Assembly (NCBI GenBank): GCA_964569245.1
Contig: CAZMTK010000002.1
Location: 62,001 to 126,000, forward strand
DNA: 64,000 bases
Reading direction: 5' to 3'
Source of the DNA: JAAYTY01 sp964569245
GTDB lineage: Bacteria > Fermentibacterota > Fermentibacteria > Fermentibacterales > Fermentibacteraceae
The notes beneath the pieces were generated by a model. It was given only the letters and a program-made list of their open reading frames with translations. It was not told the DNA's origin and searched no databases. Positions within the stretch are counted from its first letter, which is position 1. Each line of letters opens with the position of its first letter. Made by a program: the position numbers and the translations under genes. Below, in pieces: positions 29,389 to 37,633 of the stretch.

Positions 29389-30582
29389 CTACTTGATTAT
29401 CGCGTTGACGTTGCCGGCGCCCACCGTGCGGCCGCCCTCGCGGATGGCGAACCGCTGACCCTCCTCCATCGCGATGGGGGTGATCAGCTCGATCGTCATC
29501 TCGATGTGGTCGCCGGGCATGACCATCTCGACGCCCTGCGGCAGCGTGATCGTCCCGGTGACGTCGGTGGTGCGGAAGTAGAACTGGGGCCGGTAACCGG
29601 GGAAGAAAGGCTTGTGGCGGCCTCCCTCCTTCTGGGTCAGGACGTAGACCTGCGCCTTGAAATGGGTGTGGGGAGTTACGCTCTTCGGCACCGCGAGGAC
29701 CATTCCGCGTTCCAGCTCCTCCTTCGCTATGCCGCGGAGCAGCAGGCCGACGTTGTCGCCGGCCTGCGCGAAGTCCAGCTCCTTGCGGAACATCTCCACG
29801 CCGGTGACGGTCGTCTCGATGGTCTCCTTGATCCCGACGCGCTCGATCTTGTCTCCGACCTTGATGGTCCCTCGCTCTACTCGGCCGGTGCCCACGGTGC
29901 CCCGGCCGGGAATGGAGAACACGTCCTCCACCGGCATGAGGAAGGGCTTGTCGGTGTCCCGCTGGGGGGTCGGTATCCAGCTGTCCACGGCGTCCATGAG
30001 CTCGAAGATGCACTTCGCGTCGGGATCGTCGGCCATGCCGGTGCTGTTCAGGGCCTTGAGGGCGCTTCCCTTGATGATGGGCGAAGAGCTCTCGAAGCCG
30101 TACTTGTCGAGGAGCTCCGAGACCTCGACCTCGACCAGCTCGACCAGCTCGGGATCCTCGACGGCATCGATCTTGTTGAGGAACACAACCATCTTGGGCA
30201 CGTTCACCTGGCGGGCCAGGAGAACGTGCTCCTTCGTCTGGGGCATGACGCCGTCGGCTGCGCTGACTACGAGTATGGCCCCGTCCATCTGCGCAGCTCC
30301 GGTGATCATGTTCTTGATGTAGTCGGCATGGCCCGGGCAGTCCACGTGGGCGTAGTGCCTGTTGCTCGTCTGGTATTCGATGTGCGCCGTGTTGATCGTG
30401 ATTCCCCGCGCCTTCTCCTCGGGTGCGTTGTCTATGTCGTCGAAGGCCTTGAACTGGGCCAGGCCCTGCTTCGACAGGCAGTGCGTTATGGCCGCCGTGA
30501 GCGTCGTCTTGCCGTGATCGATGTGTCCGATAGTCCCCACGTTGACGTGGGGCTTGGTCCTCTCGAACTTCTCCTTCGCCAT
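29389..30582 (-). CDS. tuf: elongation factor Tu
   Basis: 397 residues; delivers aminoacyl-tRNA. The P-loop GHIDHGKTT is at about 19-27, switch 1 lies around ARGITINTAHIEY, G3 is DCPGHADY and G4 is NKID. It ends GRTVGAGNVNAIIK. The extra stretch around TGMADDPDAKC in domain I is typical of many bacterial EF-Tu proteins. It is the only tuf in the window and sits behind the four-tRNA cluster, like E. coli tufB. Confidence 0.98.
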   Translation of the reverse strand: MAKEKFERTKPHVNVGTIGHIDHGKTTLTAAITHCLSKQGLAQFKAFDDIDNAPEEKARGITINTAHIEYQTSNRHYAHVDCPGHADYIKNMITGAAQMDGAILVVSAADGVMPQTKEHVLLARQVNVPKMVVFLNKIDAVEDPELVELVEVEVSELLDKYGFESSSPIIKGSALKALNSTGMADDPDAKCIFELMDAVDSWIPTPQRDTDKPFLMPVEDVFSIPGRGTVGTGRVERGTIKVGDKIERVGIKETIETTVTGVEMFRKELDFAQAGDNVGLLLRGIAKEELERGMVLAVPKSVTPHTHFKAQVYVLTQKEGGRHKPFFPGYRPQFYFRTTDVTGTITLPQGVEMVMPGDHIEMTIELITPIAMEEGQRFAIREGGRTVGAGNVNAIIK

Positions 30583-30635
30583 TGCTGCTCCTTACTGCTC
30601 TGCCTGGTTGCTATGCCCGGCCACGTTGATTTCTC

Positions 30636-30711
30636 TGGAGCCCACGATCGGAATCGAACCGATGACCCCGTCCTTACCAAGGACGTGCTCTGCCGACTGA
30701 GCTACGTGGGC
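30636..30711 (-). tRNA. trnT: tRNA-Thr (GGT anticodon)
   Basis: 76 bases with encoded CCA. The acceptor GCCCACG pairs with CGTGGGC. The anticodon arm is CGTCCTTGGTAAGGACG with GGT in the loop, reading ACC/ACT codons. It is the last of the four tRNAs before tuf. Confidence 0.95.
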
Positions 30712-30730
30712 ACCTGCCGTCGTCAGCTCC

Positions 30731-30807
30731 TGGAGCGGGAAACGGGATTCGAACCCGCGACCCTCAGCTTGGAAGGCTGATGCTCTAACCAGCTGAGCTA
30801 TTCCCGC
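30731..30807 (-). tRNA. trnG: tRNA-Gly (TCC anticodon)
   Basis: 77 bases with encoded CCA. The acceptor GCGGGAA pairs with TTCCCGC. The anticodon loop CTTCCAA gives TCC, reading GGA/GGG. The T-loop is TTCGAAT. It lies between tRNA-Tyr and tRNA-Thr(GGT). Confidence 0.95.
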
Positions 30808-30819
30808 TCCGCATCCGGA

Positions 30820-30906
30820 TGGTGGCGAGGGGTGGATTCGAACCACCGAAGGCGTGGAGCCAACAGATTTACAGTCTGCCCCCTTTGACCGCTCGGGAAC
30901 CTCGCC
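30820..30906 (-). tRNA. trnY: tRNA-Tyr (GTA anticodon)
   Basis: 87 bases with encoded CCA and the long variable arm typical of bacterial tRNA-Tyr (class II). The acceptor GGCGAGG pairs with CCTCGCC. The anticodon loop CTGTAAA gives GTA. Confidence 0.95.
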
Positions 30907-30922
30907 ACGGTCGAGACACAAC

Positions 30923-30998
30923 TGGAGCTGGCGAAGGGAATTGAACCCATAACCTGCGGATTACAAATCCGCTGCTCTGCCGATTGAGCTACGCCAGC
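30923..30998 (-). tRNA. trnT: tRNA-Thr (TGT anticodon)
   Basis: 76 bases with encoded CCA. The acceptor GCTGGCG pairs with CGCCAGC. The anticodon arm GCGGATTTGTAATCCGC has TGT in the loop, reading ACA/ACG. It is the first gene of the superoperon, just after the promoter. Confidence 0.95.
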
Positions 30999-31011
30999 GA
31001 CGCGAATTGTA

Positions 31012-31040
31012 TCAATACCCATGCGCAGAGAGCCCGTCAA
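31012..31040 (-). promoter_or_regulatory. sigma70-type promoter of the tRNA-tuf superoperon
   Basis: On the minus strand, TTGACG (31035-31040) and TATTGA (31012-31017) are separated by exactly 17 bases. The expected start is near 31005, a few bases before the first tRNA. It is the only good promoter-like match I found in the 257-base space between the tRNA cluster and the divergent lipoprotein gene. Confidence 0.65.
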
Positions 31041-31255
31041 GGTCTCCTGTACCGGGCAATTCGACGTCCCGGAGGTGCTTCCGACCGGTCGGCCCGCACA
31101 CCGGGGTCGTGAAGCTATCTCCTTCCTCCCCGGCCGTCAAGGATTCGAAAGAGGCTCTCTTGCAATGGATTCCGCTTTCGGAAAACCCTCAGGTGGATGC
31201 ACAGGCTGTTTCGCCCCGCGCTCGGCATATTAGAGGCAGCCAGGGAGGTTTTGTG

Positions 31256-32086
31256 ATGAACGCAAGATACCTGCCAGCCGCAGCCGGAATTGCCGCCGCC
31301 ATGCTTCTTGCGGCATGCGGACGGACGGGCATCCGAAGGGAGCTCGAACTCGTGCCCTCCACCGTCCTCGCCCACTTCCACGCCGAGCGTCAGCTCCCGC
31401 CGGAGTTCTGGGGCCTGATCCCGGAAGGGATCCTCCCCGCTGACCGCAGCCTCTTCATCGACCTGCTGGACAGGGGCCCCCTGGGGGTGAGCGTGGTCGC
31501 CGTGAGCCTCACCGATCTCGAACCCCAGCTTCTTCTCCTTACACGCTCGGCTCCGCCGGAAACGCTCGCCTCTCTGGCATGCGCCTGTCTCGGAGCCTCC
31601 CCCGACAGCTCTCCCGGCAGGATGGACCTTACGAACTCCAGGGGGCAGGTTCTCGGTGCGGTTGCCGGGAGGGACGGCTGGTCGGCCCTCTACCTCGGGC
31701 CAGCTCCGCAGAGCACTCTGGGGCGATGGCTCGAGATGGAGAAGGAGGAGAGCCTTGCCTCTGACAGCTCCCTCGCTCTCCTGCTAGAGGGCGACGCAGA
31801 CCTGTCTCTGCTGATACCCTCGGGGCTGCTCTCGTTCTTGAGGGTGGCCCCGGTCGAGGAGTGGTTCGCAGGATGGTCCGACGTGGAGACGGCGATGTCC
31901 ATGCTCCAGCCGAGAGCTGCGAGGCTCGACCTCTCGTTCGGGACGGGGATCGCCCTCGAGGCACGGGTGGTCAGGCAGGAGGAGAGAGTGGCGAGAACCC
32001 GGCTCGAGCTGGAGGACACCGGCTTCACCCCCGGCGAGATGCTCGCATCCCTCCAGCTTCTCCTGAGGGCGGGAGGGCTGCTTTGA
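31256..32086 (+). CDS. predicted lipoprotein of an ABC exporter operon, unknown family
   Basis: 276 residues. The N-terminus is a lipoprotein signal: a short basic start, a hydrophobic run and the lipobox LLAAC with Cys21. AGGGAGG lies 8 bases before the ATG; a longer in-frame reading to 31007 lacks these signals. I do not recognise the mature domain. It is rich in Leu and Ser, with alternating hydrophobic patterns such as SVVAVSLTDLEPQLLLLTRS, so an alpha/beta envelope domain is plausible. The stop overlaps the ABC ATPase start as TTGA. This fits a periplasmic partner of the exporter that follows, but the role is inferred. Confidence 0.75.
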   Translation: MNARYLPAAAGIAAAMLLAACGRTGIRRELELVPSTVLAHFHAERQLPPEFWGLIPEGILPADRSLFIDLLDRGPLGVSVVAVSLTDLEPQLLLLTRSAPPETLASLACACLGASPDSSPGRMDLTNSRGQVLGAVAGRDGWSALYLGPAPQSTLGRWLEMEKEESLASDSSLALLLEGDADLSLLIPSGLLSFLRVAPVEEWFAGWSDVETAMSMLQPRAARLDLSFGTGIALEARVVRQEERVARTRLELEDTGFTPGEMLASLQLLLRAGGLL

Positions 32087-32751
32087 CGCCGCCGGTGATC
32101 GAGGCGAAGGGCATCACGAGGTCTTTCGGCGGACTCAGGGTCCTCGACGGGCTCGATCTCTCGGTCTCGCCTGGCGAGTTCCTTGCCGTGACTGGAAGGA
32201 GCGGGACCGGGAAGAGCACCATGCTCGGGATACTGGGGACCCACGACCTTGCCTTCGAGGGGTCGCTGACCGTCGGAGGCCGCGACATCCGCTCTCTCGA
32301 CCCGGAGGGGCTGGCAGCCCTGCGCCGCGAGTTCCTGGGATACGTGTTCCAGGACTTCCACCTGCTCCCGGAACTGAGCGCGATGGAGAACGCCGTGCTC
32401 CCGGCGGTGTTTTCCGGAGCATGCGGAGACGATTCTGAAGAGCAGGCGAGAGAAGTCCTCGAGCACCTCGGGGTGAGGATAGACGGGACTCCCACATCGA
32501 AGCTGTCGCGGGGCGAGAGGCAGAGGGTGGCGGTGGCGAGGGGGCTCATAAACAGGCCCAGAGTGCTGCTGGCCGACGAGCCGAGCGCGAGCCTCGACGA
32601 GGAGAGCGAGAACACTCTCTTCGACCTTCTCGATGGACTCAGGCGGGCCCGCGGATTCTCGCTCGTTGCCGTTGTCCACTCGCGGGCCGTCCTGTCCAGA
32701 GCCGACAGGGTGATGGCCCTGGGGGGAGGCCGGCTCCATGTCGCGTCATAG
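32083..32751 (+). CDS. ABC transporter ATP-binding protein, MacB/LolD family
   Basis: 222 residues from a TTG start at 32083, chosen because GGGAGG lies 6 bases upstream and the reading frame upstream runs inside the lipoprotein gene. Walker A is GRSGTGKST, the Q-loop is VFQDFHLLPE, the signature is LSRGERQRVAVARGL, Walker B is VLLADEPSASLDEE and the switch His is in VVHSRAV. This family powers mechanotransmission exporters rather than substrate channels: lipoprotein release (Lol), macrolide or toxin efflux (MacB), or cell division (FtsE). The permease starts inside its last 14 bases. Confidence 0.92.
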   Translation: MTPPVIEAKGITRSFGGLRVLDGLDLSVSPGEFLAVTGRSGTGKSTMLGILGTHDLAFEGSLTVGGRDIRSLDPEGLAALRREFLGYVFQDFHLLPELSAMENAVLPAVFSGACGDDSEEQAREVLEHLGVRIDGTPTSKLSRGERQRVAVARGLINRPRVLLADEPSASLDEESENTLFDLLDGLRRARGFSLVAVVHSRAVLSRADRVMALGGGRLHVAS

Positions 32752-34027
32752 CGCATTCAGAGCCATCGCCCTCTGGAACAGGGGGCACTGGAGGAGCTAT
32801 CTCTTCAGCCAGTCGATGCTGCTCATGGCCTCGCTCTTCCTGGCTTTCTTCGCATCGATCGGCCTCGGGGTGCAGAGACTCCTGGACAGGTTCCTCGCGA
32901 GCGACCTCCCGGCCGAGCAGGTGAGGGTCTCTCCGCCGGGCATCCAGGCCGGCTTCTTCCAGACGGAGCGAGGCGGCCTCGAGATAGACGATTCTCTGCG
33001 CGAAAGGATAGCAGGACTGCCGGAGGTCGCCTCGATCGATCCGCAGGTGTACGCCTGCGTCCCCGCCTCTCTCGAAGGGCTCCTGGGCGGGCAGCCCTAC
33101 TACACGGACATCACGCTCGAGGGGGTCACGGGAGAGTTCCTCGGCGACTCCGTTCTCGCGGAGGTGGACTGGTCGTACCGCCTGGCCGACAGCGCCGTGA
33201 AGGTGCTTCCCATAGTTCTCAGCGAAAACCTGCTCGTCCTCTACAACGCCGGCTTCGCGGACGCCAACAATCTTCTCGGGCTGACCCCGGAGGGCGTGGT
33301 GGGCATGGACTGCGAGGTGACGGTGGGGCGCAGCTCCATCGCCGGCCTCCCGAGAAGGCCAGTCACTGTCAGGGCCAGGATAGCGGCCACCTCGCGCAAT
33401 CTCGCGCTGTTCGCACTTGCGGTTCCGATAGAGTACGTCGAGGAGGTGAATGCGCTATTCGCCCCTGAGCGGCCGAGGAGCTACAGCGCGCTCATCGTGA
33501 CGGCCAGGCGGGCCGAGCAGGTCCCCGAAATCGTGAGAGCCGTGGAGGACATGGGACTCCGCGCCGAGACGAGGCGCGGCATAGCCCAGAAGGCCGAGCT
33601 GCTGGTGGGAGCTGTGACCTCCGCCCTCGCAGCTCTTGCACTGGCCATTCTCGCTTCTGCGGTCTCGAGCTCGATTCACACCCTCCTGTCCGATCTCCGG
33701 AACAGGCGCTACGCCCTCGGGGTGCTGATCGCCCTGGGCACGCCCGGGAGGAGGCTCGCCATGATCTTCTCCTACCAGATTCTGTTCATGTCGGCGGTAT
33801 CGGTTCTGGCCGGAACGGTGCTCGGCTGCGCGGCGGCATGGGGGGTCAGCAGGGCCCTTCTCTCCATCAGCGCGGCGCTGAGATCGGCGGTTGACTCGCT
33901 CGCGGCGTTCCCGGTTCCGTGGATGCTGGCGGGGCTTTGCACGGTGCTCGTGATCTCCACGGCGACAGCCTTCGCGTCCTTCAGGAGGACCCTGGGCATG
34001 CCGGTGGCGGATCTCCTGAGGAGCTGA
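32738..34027 (+). CDS. ABC transporter permease, MacB/LolE (FtsX-like) family
   Basis: 429 residues. One membrane segment near residues 27-47 (MLLMASLFLAFFASIGLGVQ) is followed by a periplasmic domain of about 240 residues, then three segments near 290-325, 345-375 and 395-415, the typical four-span FtsX topology. The cytoplasmic loop has SDLRNRRYALGVLIALGTPG, close to the usual RRREIGILRALGA motif. With the ATPase and lipoprotein it forms a complete small exporter unit; the substrate is unknown. Confidence 0.88.
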   Translation: MSRHSAFRAIALWNRGHWRSYLFSQSMLLMASLFLAFFASIGLGVQRLLDRFLASDLPAEQVRVSPPGIQAGFFQTERGGLEIDDSLRERIAGLPEVASIDPQVYACVPASLEGLLGGQPYYTDITLEGVTGEFLGDSVLAEVDWSYRLADSAVKVLPIVLSENLLVLYNAGFADANNLLGLTPEGVVGMDCEVTVGRSSIAGLPRRPVTVRARIAATSRNLALFALAVPIEYVEEVNALFAPERPRSYSALIVTARRAEQVPEIVRAVEDMGLRAETRRGIAQKAELLVGAVTSALAALALAILASAVSSSIHTLLSDLRNRRYALGVLIALGTPGRRLAMIFSYQILFMSAVSVLAGTVLGCAAAWGVSRALLSISAALRSAVDSLAAFPVPWMLAGLCTVLVISTATAFASFRRTLGMPVADLLRS

Positions 34028-34040
34028 GGGAGCTCCGGAA

Positions 34041-36845
34041 TCAGAACAGGAACAGGTTCAGCCTGGTGTAGATCTCGGAGTCGAGCTTCTTCCATGTCTC
34101 GACGACCGGCCTGTTGGTGAAGTCCAGAGTGCAGCCGAAGCTGAGGGACAGCCTTTCCCACGCCTCGAAGGTCAGCTCGGCGTTACCCCAGGCATAGACG
34201 TCCTCCGTGTCCCCCGGCGGGATGTAGAGGTTCGATCCGAGCCACAGCGAGGGCAGCAGGGAGCCCTCCTTCTCCAGCCATGCGCCCAGCGACAGGAAGG
34301 AGGTCCAGCTGTCGGTGCGCTTCTGCTCGAGGTACCACTGCGTCCTTACCATGCCGGCGCCGATCTCGGGAGAGACCCAGAGCCAGTCCGCTATCCACTC
34401 CTTGTAGCCGATCGAGACGTACGAGCTCACCTGCCAGGGGCGGACAGTCTCGGGCTGCCTGTCCCAGGAGGAGCTCATCTTCCCGTACAGCGCCTCGGTC
34501 ACGAAGTAGTCCGCCGAAACCGAAGCCCATGCCGAGTTCTCCAGCTTCCTCTCGCGCAGCTCCTTCAGGCTGCCGCTGAACTCGGCGGTCAACTCGCTCA
34601 TGCGGGGGCCGTAAGTCCAAGATGCCTCCGCCCCTCCCCCATAGCTCCTCTCCTCGGTATTGCCTGACTCGATGGAGAGGTCCATCCACACGGAGGCGTC
34701 GAATCTCCTCGAATTCTCGCGCCACCAGCGAGTGTCGTAGTCGGGATCCGTGACGGCCCTGATCCTGGACTCGGCGTACTCGTAGCCGGGCTCGAGCCTG
34801 AGAGCCTCCAGATAGCGGTCGAGCGCCGCGACGGGCTCCCCCCTGCGCTCCTCGATCAGCCCCAGGTAGCAGATTGCGAACACAGAGGAGGGGTCGATCT
34901 CGAGCGCCCTTTCGAGAGCCTGCCTCGCCTCCTCGTACATTCCCTGGAAGAGAAGGGACTCTCCGAGATAGTTCAGGGCGTCCACGCTGGCGCTGTCGGC
35001 CCGAACGGCCTCCTCGAACAGCTCCTGTGCGCGACCGTACTCCTCCAGGTCCGAGTACATCAGCCCCCAGCCCAGCCAGACCTCGGCGTCATCCGGAGCT
35101 TCGCGCGAGGCACGCTCGTACACTGCGTCGGCCTCGTCCGTCCCGCCCGAGGCCACCAGCAGGTCCGCGATCGACAGCAGGGTCGCCACGGGGAGGCTGT
35201 CCGGCTCCGAGGACGCGACGGCCATGTCGATCGCGGCCTCCTCGCGGCCCGAGTAGTAGTAGCTCCATGCGAGGTCGACCAAAGCCTCCGGGCTCAGGTC
35301 GAAGGCCGCCGCCATGAGGCTGTCCGCCTCGGCGCGAAGCCCCATCCTGCCGTGGATGAGCGACATCTCGGCGAGCATGGCGGCTGAATCCCCGGTCAGG
35401 GACATGTACGTCTCCAGCAGGGGGAGCGCCTCGGAGAACCGCTCCCTGTCCTCGAGAACCCTCGCGAGGCGGAGCGTCCCGAAAGCGTAGGTGCTGTCGA
35501 TGGTGATCGAGCGGGCGTACACGGACGCGGCGCTGTCGGCGAGGCCCTTCTGCTCCAGCAGCATTCCCAGCTCTCCGAGAAGCCATGCACTGGGCTGGGT
35601 CGCTTCGGCCGCTCTCAGGTACCACTCGATCGCGTCGTCCGTCCTCCCCTGGTCCTCGAACAGGAGCCCCCTCTGCTCCCAGCCCCAGATGTAGGAGGAG
35701 TCCGAGCCCACGGCGGTCTCGTAGGCCGCTCCAGCTCCTTCGGGATCTCCCGACAGGTCGAGGACGTACCCCAGCTCGCCCCATGTCCATGTGTCCCCGG
35801 GGTCTGTCTCGAGCGCCTTCCTGTAGAATGCGGCGGCAGCCTCCGGGTTTCCCAGGTCCTCCTCCACCAGGCCGCGGTTGACCCATGCGTCGGTCATCAG
35901 GGGGTCGAGGCTCGCCGCCGTGTCCAGCCAGTCCGCTGCCAAACCGTAGTCACCCTCGTCCATGGCCATCAGTCCGAGTCTGAGGGCGGCCCAGGCGTAG
36001 TCCGGCGAGACTTCCAACCCCCTCTGGTACCATGTCCGTGCAGTGTCCCTGCTGCCGGCGGTCTCGTAGCAGTATGCCAGCTCCCCGTAGGCCCATGCAT
36101 AGGAGGAGTCGGCCTCGATCATGGCCCTGTACTGCTTGATCGCGTTTCCTGTCCTCCCCTGCGACTCGTAGAGCAGCCCCAGGGCCCGCAAGGCCTCCAG
36201 CGGCGAGGAATCGGCAGCTGCAGCCTGCTCGTAGGCCTCGACAGCCAGGCTGTCCAGCCCGGCGGCGTCCCTCAGTCTCCCGAGCTCCATCAGCACGAAC
36301 GGATTTCCGGAGAGGTCGCGAGCCGCCGTCTCGACCAGGGCGAGCGCTGAATCCATCTCGCCGGAGCCCTCCCAAGACCTCGAGAGACCCAGCAAGGCGG
36401 GGACATACCCCGGATCCAGCGAGAGGGCGCCGCGGAAGTTCTCGATCGCGAGATCGAAGCTGCCCAGCGCGAGGAACATCTCGCCCAGGCCGTCCCAGGC
36501 CGCCACCAGCATGCTGTCTGTTCCCAGGGCCCTCCTGAAGGCTTCGCCCGCCGAGGGAGGGTCGTCACGGGAGACCGCCGTTCCGCGCGCGGTCCAGGCC
36601 ATGGCCGATGTCGAGTCCAGCGAGACAGCCCTGTCCGCCCATTCGAGAGCCGTCCAGGAAGACGTGCATCCCGACCGGAATCCGGCAATCGCCGCGGCCG
36701 CCCAGGTGTCGGCATGTGAGGAGTCGGCCTCGATGGCGCCCACAGCGAGGTCGAATGCGGCATCCCAGTCTCCCGACGAAGCCAGCGCATACCAGTCCCC
36801 AGGGGCTGACGAAAAGAGTGTCGAGATCAGCAGGACCATGGTCAT
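34041..36845 (-). CDS. TPR solenoid fused to a C-terminal outer-membrane barrel-like domain
   Basis: 934 residues. A hydrophobic N-terminus (MTMVLLISTLFSSAPG) looks like a signal peptide. From about 20 to 690 there are roughly 18 TPR-type 34-residue units, shown by recurrent patterns such as ALxLDPGYVPALLGL and ALEIDPSSVFAICYLGLIEE. From about 705 to the end, alternating strands with many Trp, Tyr and Ser resemble a DUF481/YdiY-like barrel, and the protein ends in Phe (RLNLFLF), as barrels do. This layout recalls BcsC, PgaA and AlgK/AlgE exopolysaccharide exporters. It is the last gene of lysC-uppP-TPR; the start overlaps the uppP stop (ATGA). Confidence 0.8.
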   Translation of the reverse strand: MTMVLLISTLFSSAPGDWYALASSGDWDAAFDLAVGAIEADSSHADTWAAAAIAGFRSGCTSSWTALEWADRAVSLDSTSAMAWTARGTAVSRDDPPSAGEAFRRALGTDSMLVAAWDGLGEMFLALGSFDLAIENFRGALSLDPGYVPALLGLSRSWEGSGEMDSALALVETAARDLSGNPFVLMELGRLRDAAGLDSLAVEAYEQAAAADSSPLEALRALGLLYESQGRTGNAIKQYRAMIEADSSYAWAYGELAYCYETAGSRDTARTWYQRGLEVSPDYAWAALRLGLMAMDEGDYGLAADWLDTAASLDPLMTDAWVNRGLVEEDLGNPEAAAAFYRKALETDPGDTWTWGELGYVLDLSGDPEGAGAAYETAVGSDSSYIWGWEQRGLLFEDQGRTDDAIEWYLRAAEATQPSAWLLGELGMLLEQKGLADSAASVYARSITIDSTYAFGTLRLARVLEDRERFSEALPLLETYMSLTGDSAAMLAEMSLIHGRMGLRAEADSLMAAAFDLSPEALVDLAWSYYYSGREEAAIDMAVASSEPDSLPVATLLSIADLLVASGGTDEADAVYERASREAPDDAEVWLGWGLMYSDLEEYGRAQELFEEAVRADSASVDALNYLGESLLFQGMYEEARQALERALEIDPSSVFAICYLGLIEERRGEPVAALDRYLEALRLEPGYEYAESRIRAVTDPDYDTRWWRENSRRFDASVWMDLSIESGNTEERSYGGGAEASWTYGPRMSELTAEFSGSLKELRERKLENSAWASVSADYFVTEALYGKMSSSWDRQPETVRPWQVSSYVSIGYKEWIADWLWVSPEIGAGMVRTQWYLEQKRTDSWTSFLSLGAWLEKEGSLLPSLWLGSNLYIPPGDTEDVYAWGNAELTFEAWERLSLSFGCTLDFTNRPVVETWKKLDSEIYTRLNLFLF

Positions 36846-37633
36846 GCCTTCACTCCCCAGTGCAGAAGGAGGGCGGAGACGACCCCCGCCGCAATGCAGT
36901 ACACCCCGAACAGCCAGAATCTTCCATCCCGGAGCATCCCGACCAGCAGTCTAAGGGCAGCCAGCCCCGAAAGAGCCGATAGCGCGAAGCCTGCGGCGAG
37001 CAGCGGCAGGTCGCCCGATGGCGCCGTCTGTATACGCGCGGCCTGGAGCATCCCCGCGCCGGCTATCGCAGGAACGGACATGAGGAAGGAGAAGCGGGCC
37101 GCATCCGTCCTGGAGACGCCCGTGGCCGAAAGGGCTGCGATGGTCGAGCCAGACCTGGAGATGCCCGGCAGGATCGCTGCCGCCTGCGCGAGCCCTGCGA
37201 GAAGGGCGCCACCGGTGCCGGGCCTCGAGCTCCCGCCGAGGGGGATTGCGCGTGTTGACAGAAGAACCAGCCCGTTCACGATCAGCAGGAGCGCGACCGT
37301 CCCTGGAGAGCCGAAGAAGACCTCGAGCTCTTCACCGGCCAGAACCCCGAGCAGTCCTGCGGGAACGGAGGCCAGCGCCAGCAGACCCAGCAGCGCGAGT
37401 TGCGGCCTCTCCCCAGCCAGGCACCCACGGACGAGCGCAGCGATGTCCGACCGGTAGAAGACCACGACCGAAAACAGAGTCCCGAGGTGCAGGGTCACCT
37501 CCAGAAGGAGACTGCCGTCGTCTCCAGCGCCCAGGAGTGCGGACCCGACCACGAGGTGGCCCGAGCTCGACACCGGCAGGAACTCGGTCAGCCCCTGCAA
37601 GACCGCAAGAATGACGACCGGGATCGGCTTCAC
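36842..37633 (-). CDS. uppP: undecaprenyl-diphosphate phosphatase
   Basis: 263 residues, BacA/UppP family, recycles the lipid carrier used for peptidoglycan and polysaccharides. The GTG at 37631-37633 overlaps the lysC stop (GTGA). The first active-site motif is LQGLTEFLPVSSSGHLVV with the catalytic Glu and Ser residues. The second is LPGISRSGSTI with the catalytic Arg. About eight membrane segments are visible. Its neighbour, a TPR/barrel protein, may also serve envelope polysaccharides. Confidence 0.95.
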   Translation of the reverse strand: MKPIPVVILAVLQGLTEFLPVSSSGHLVVGSALLGAGDDGSLLLEVTLHLGTLFSVVVFYRSDIAALVRGCLAGERPQLALLGLLALASVPAGLLGVLAGEELEVFFGSPGTVALLLIVNGLVLLSTRAIPLGGSSRPGTGGALLAGLAQAAAILPGISRSGSTIAALSATGVSRTDAARFSFLMSVPAIAGAGMLQAARIQTAPSGDLPLLAAGFALSALSGLAALRLLVGMLRDGRFWLFGVYCIAAGVVSALLLHWGVKA

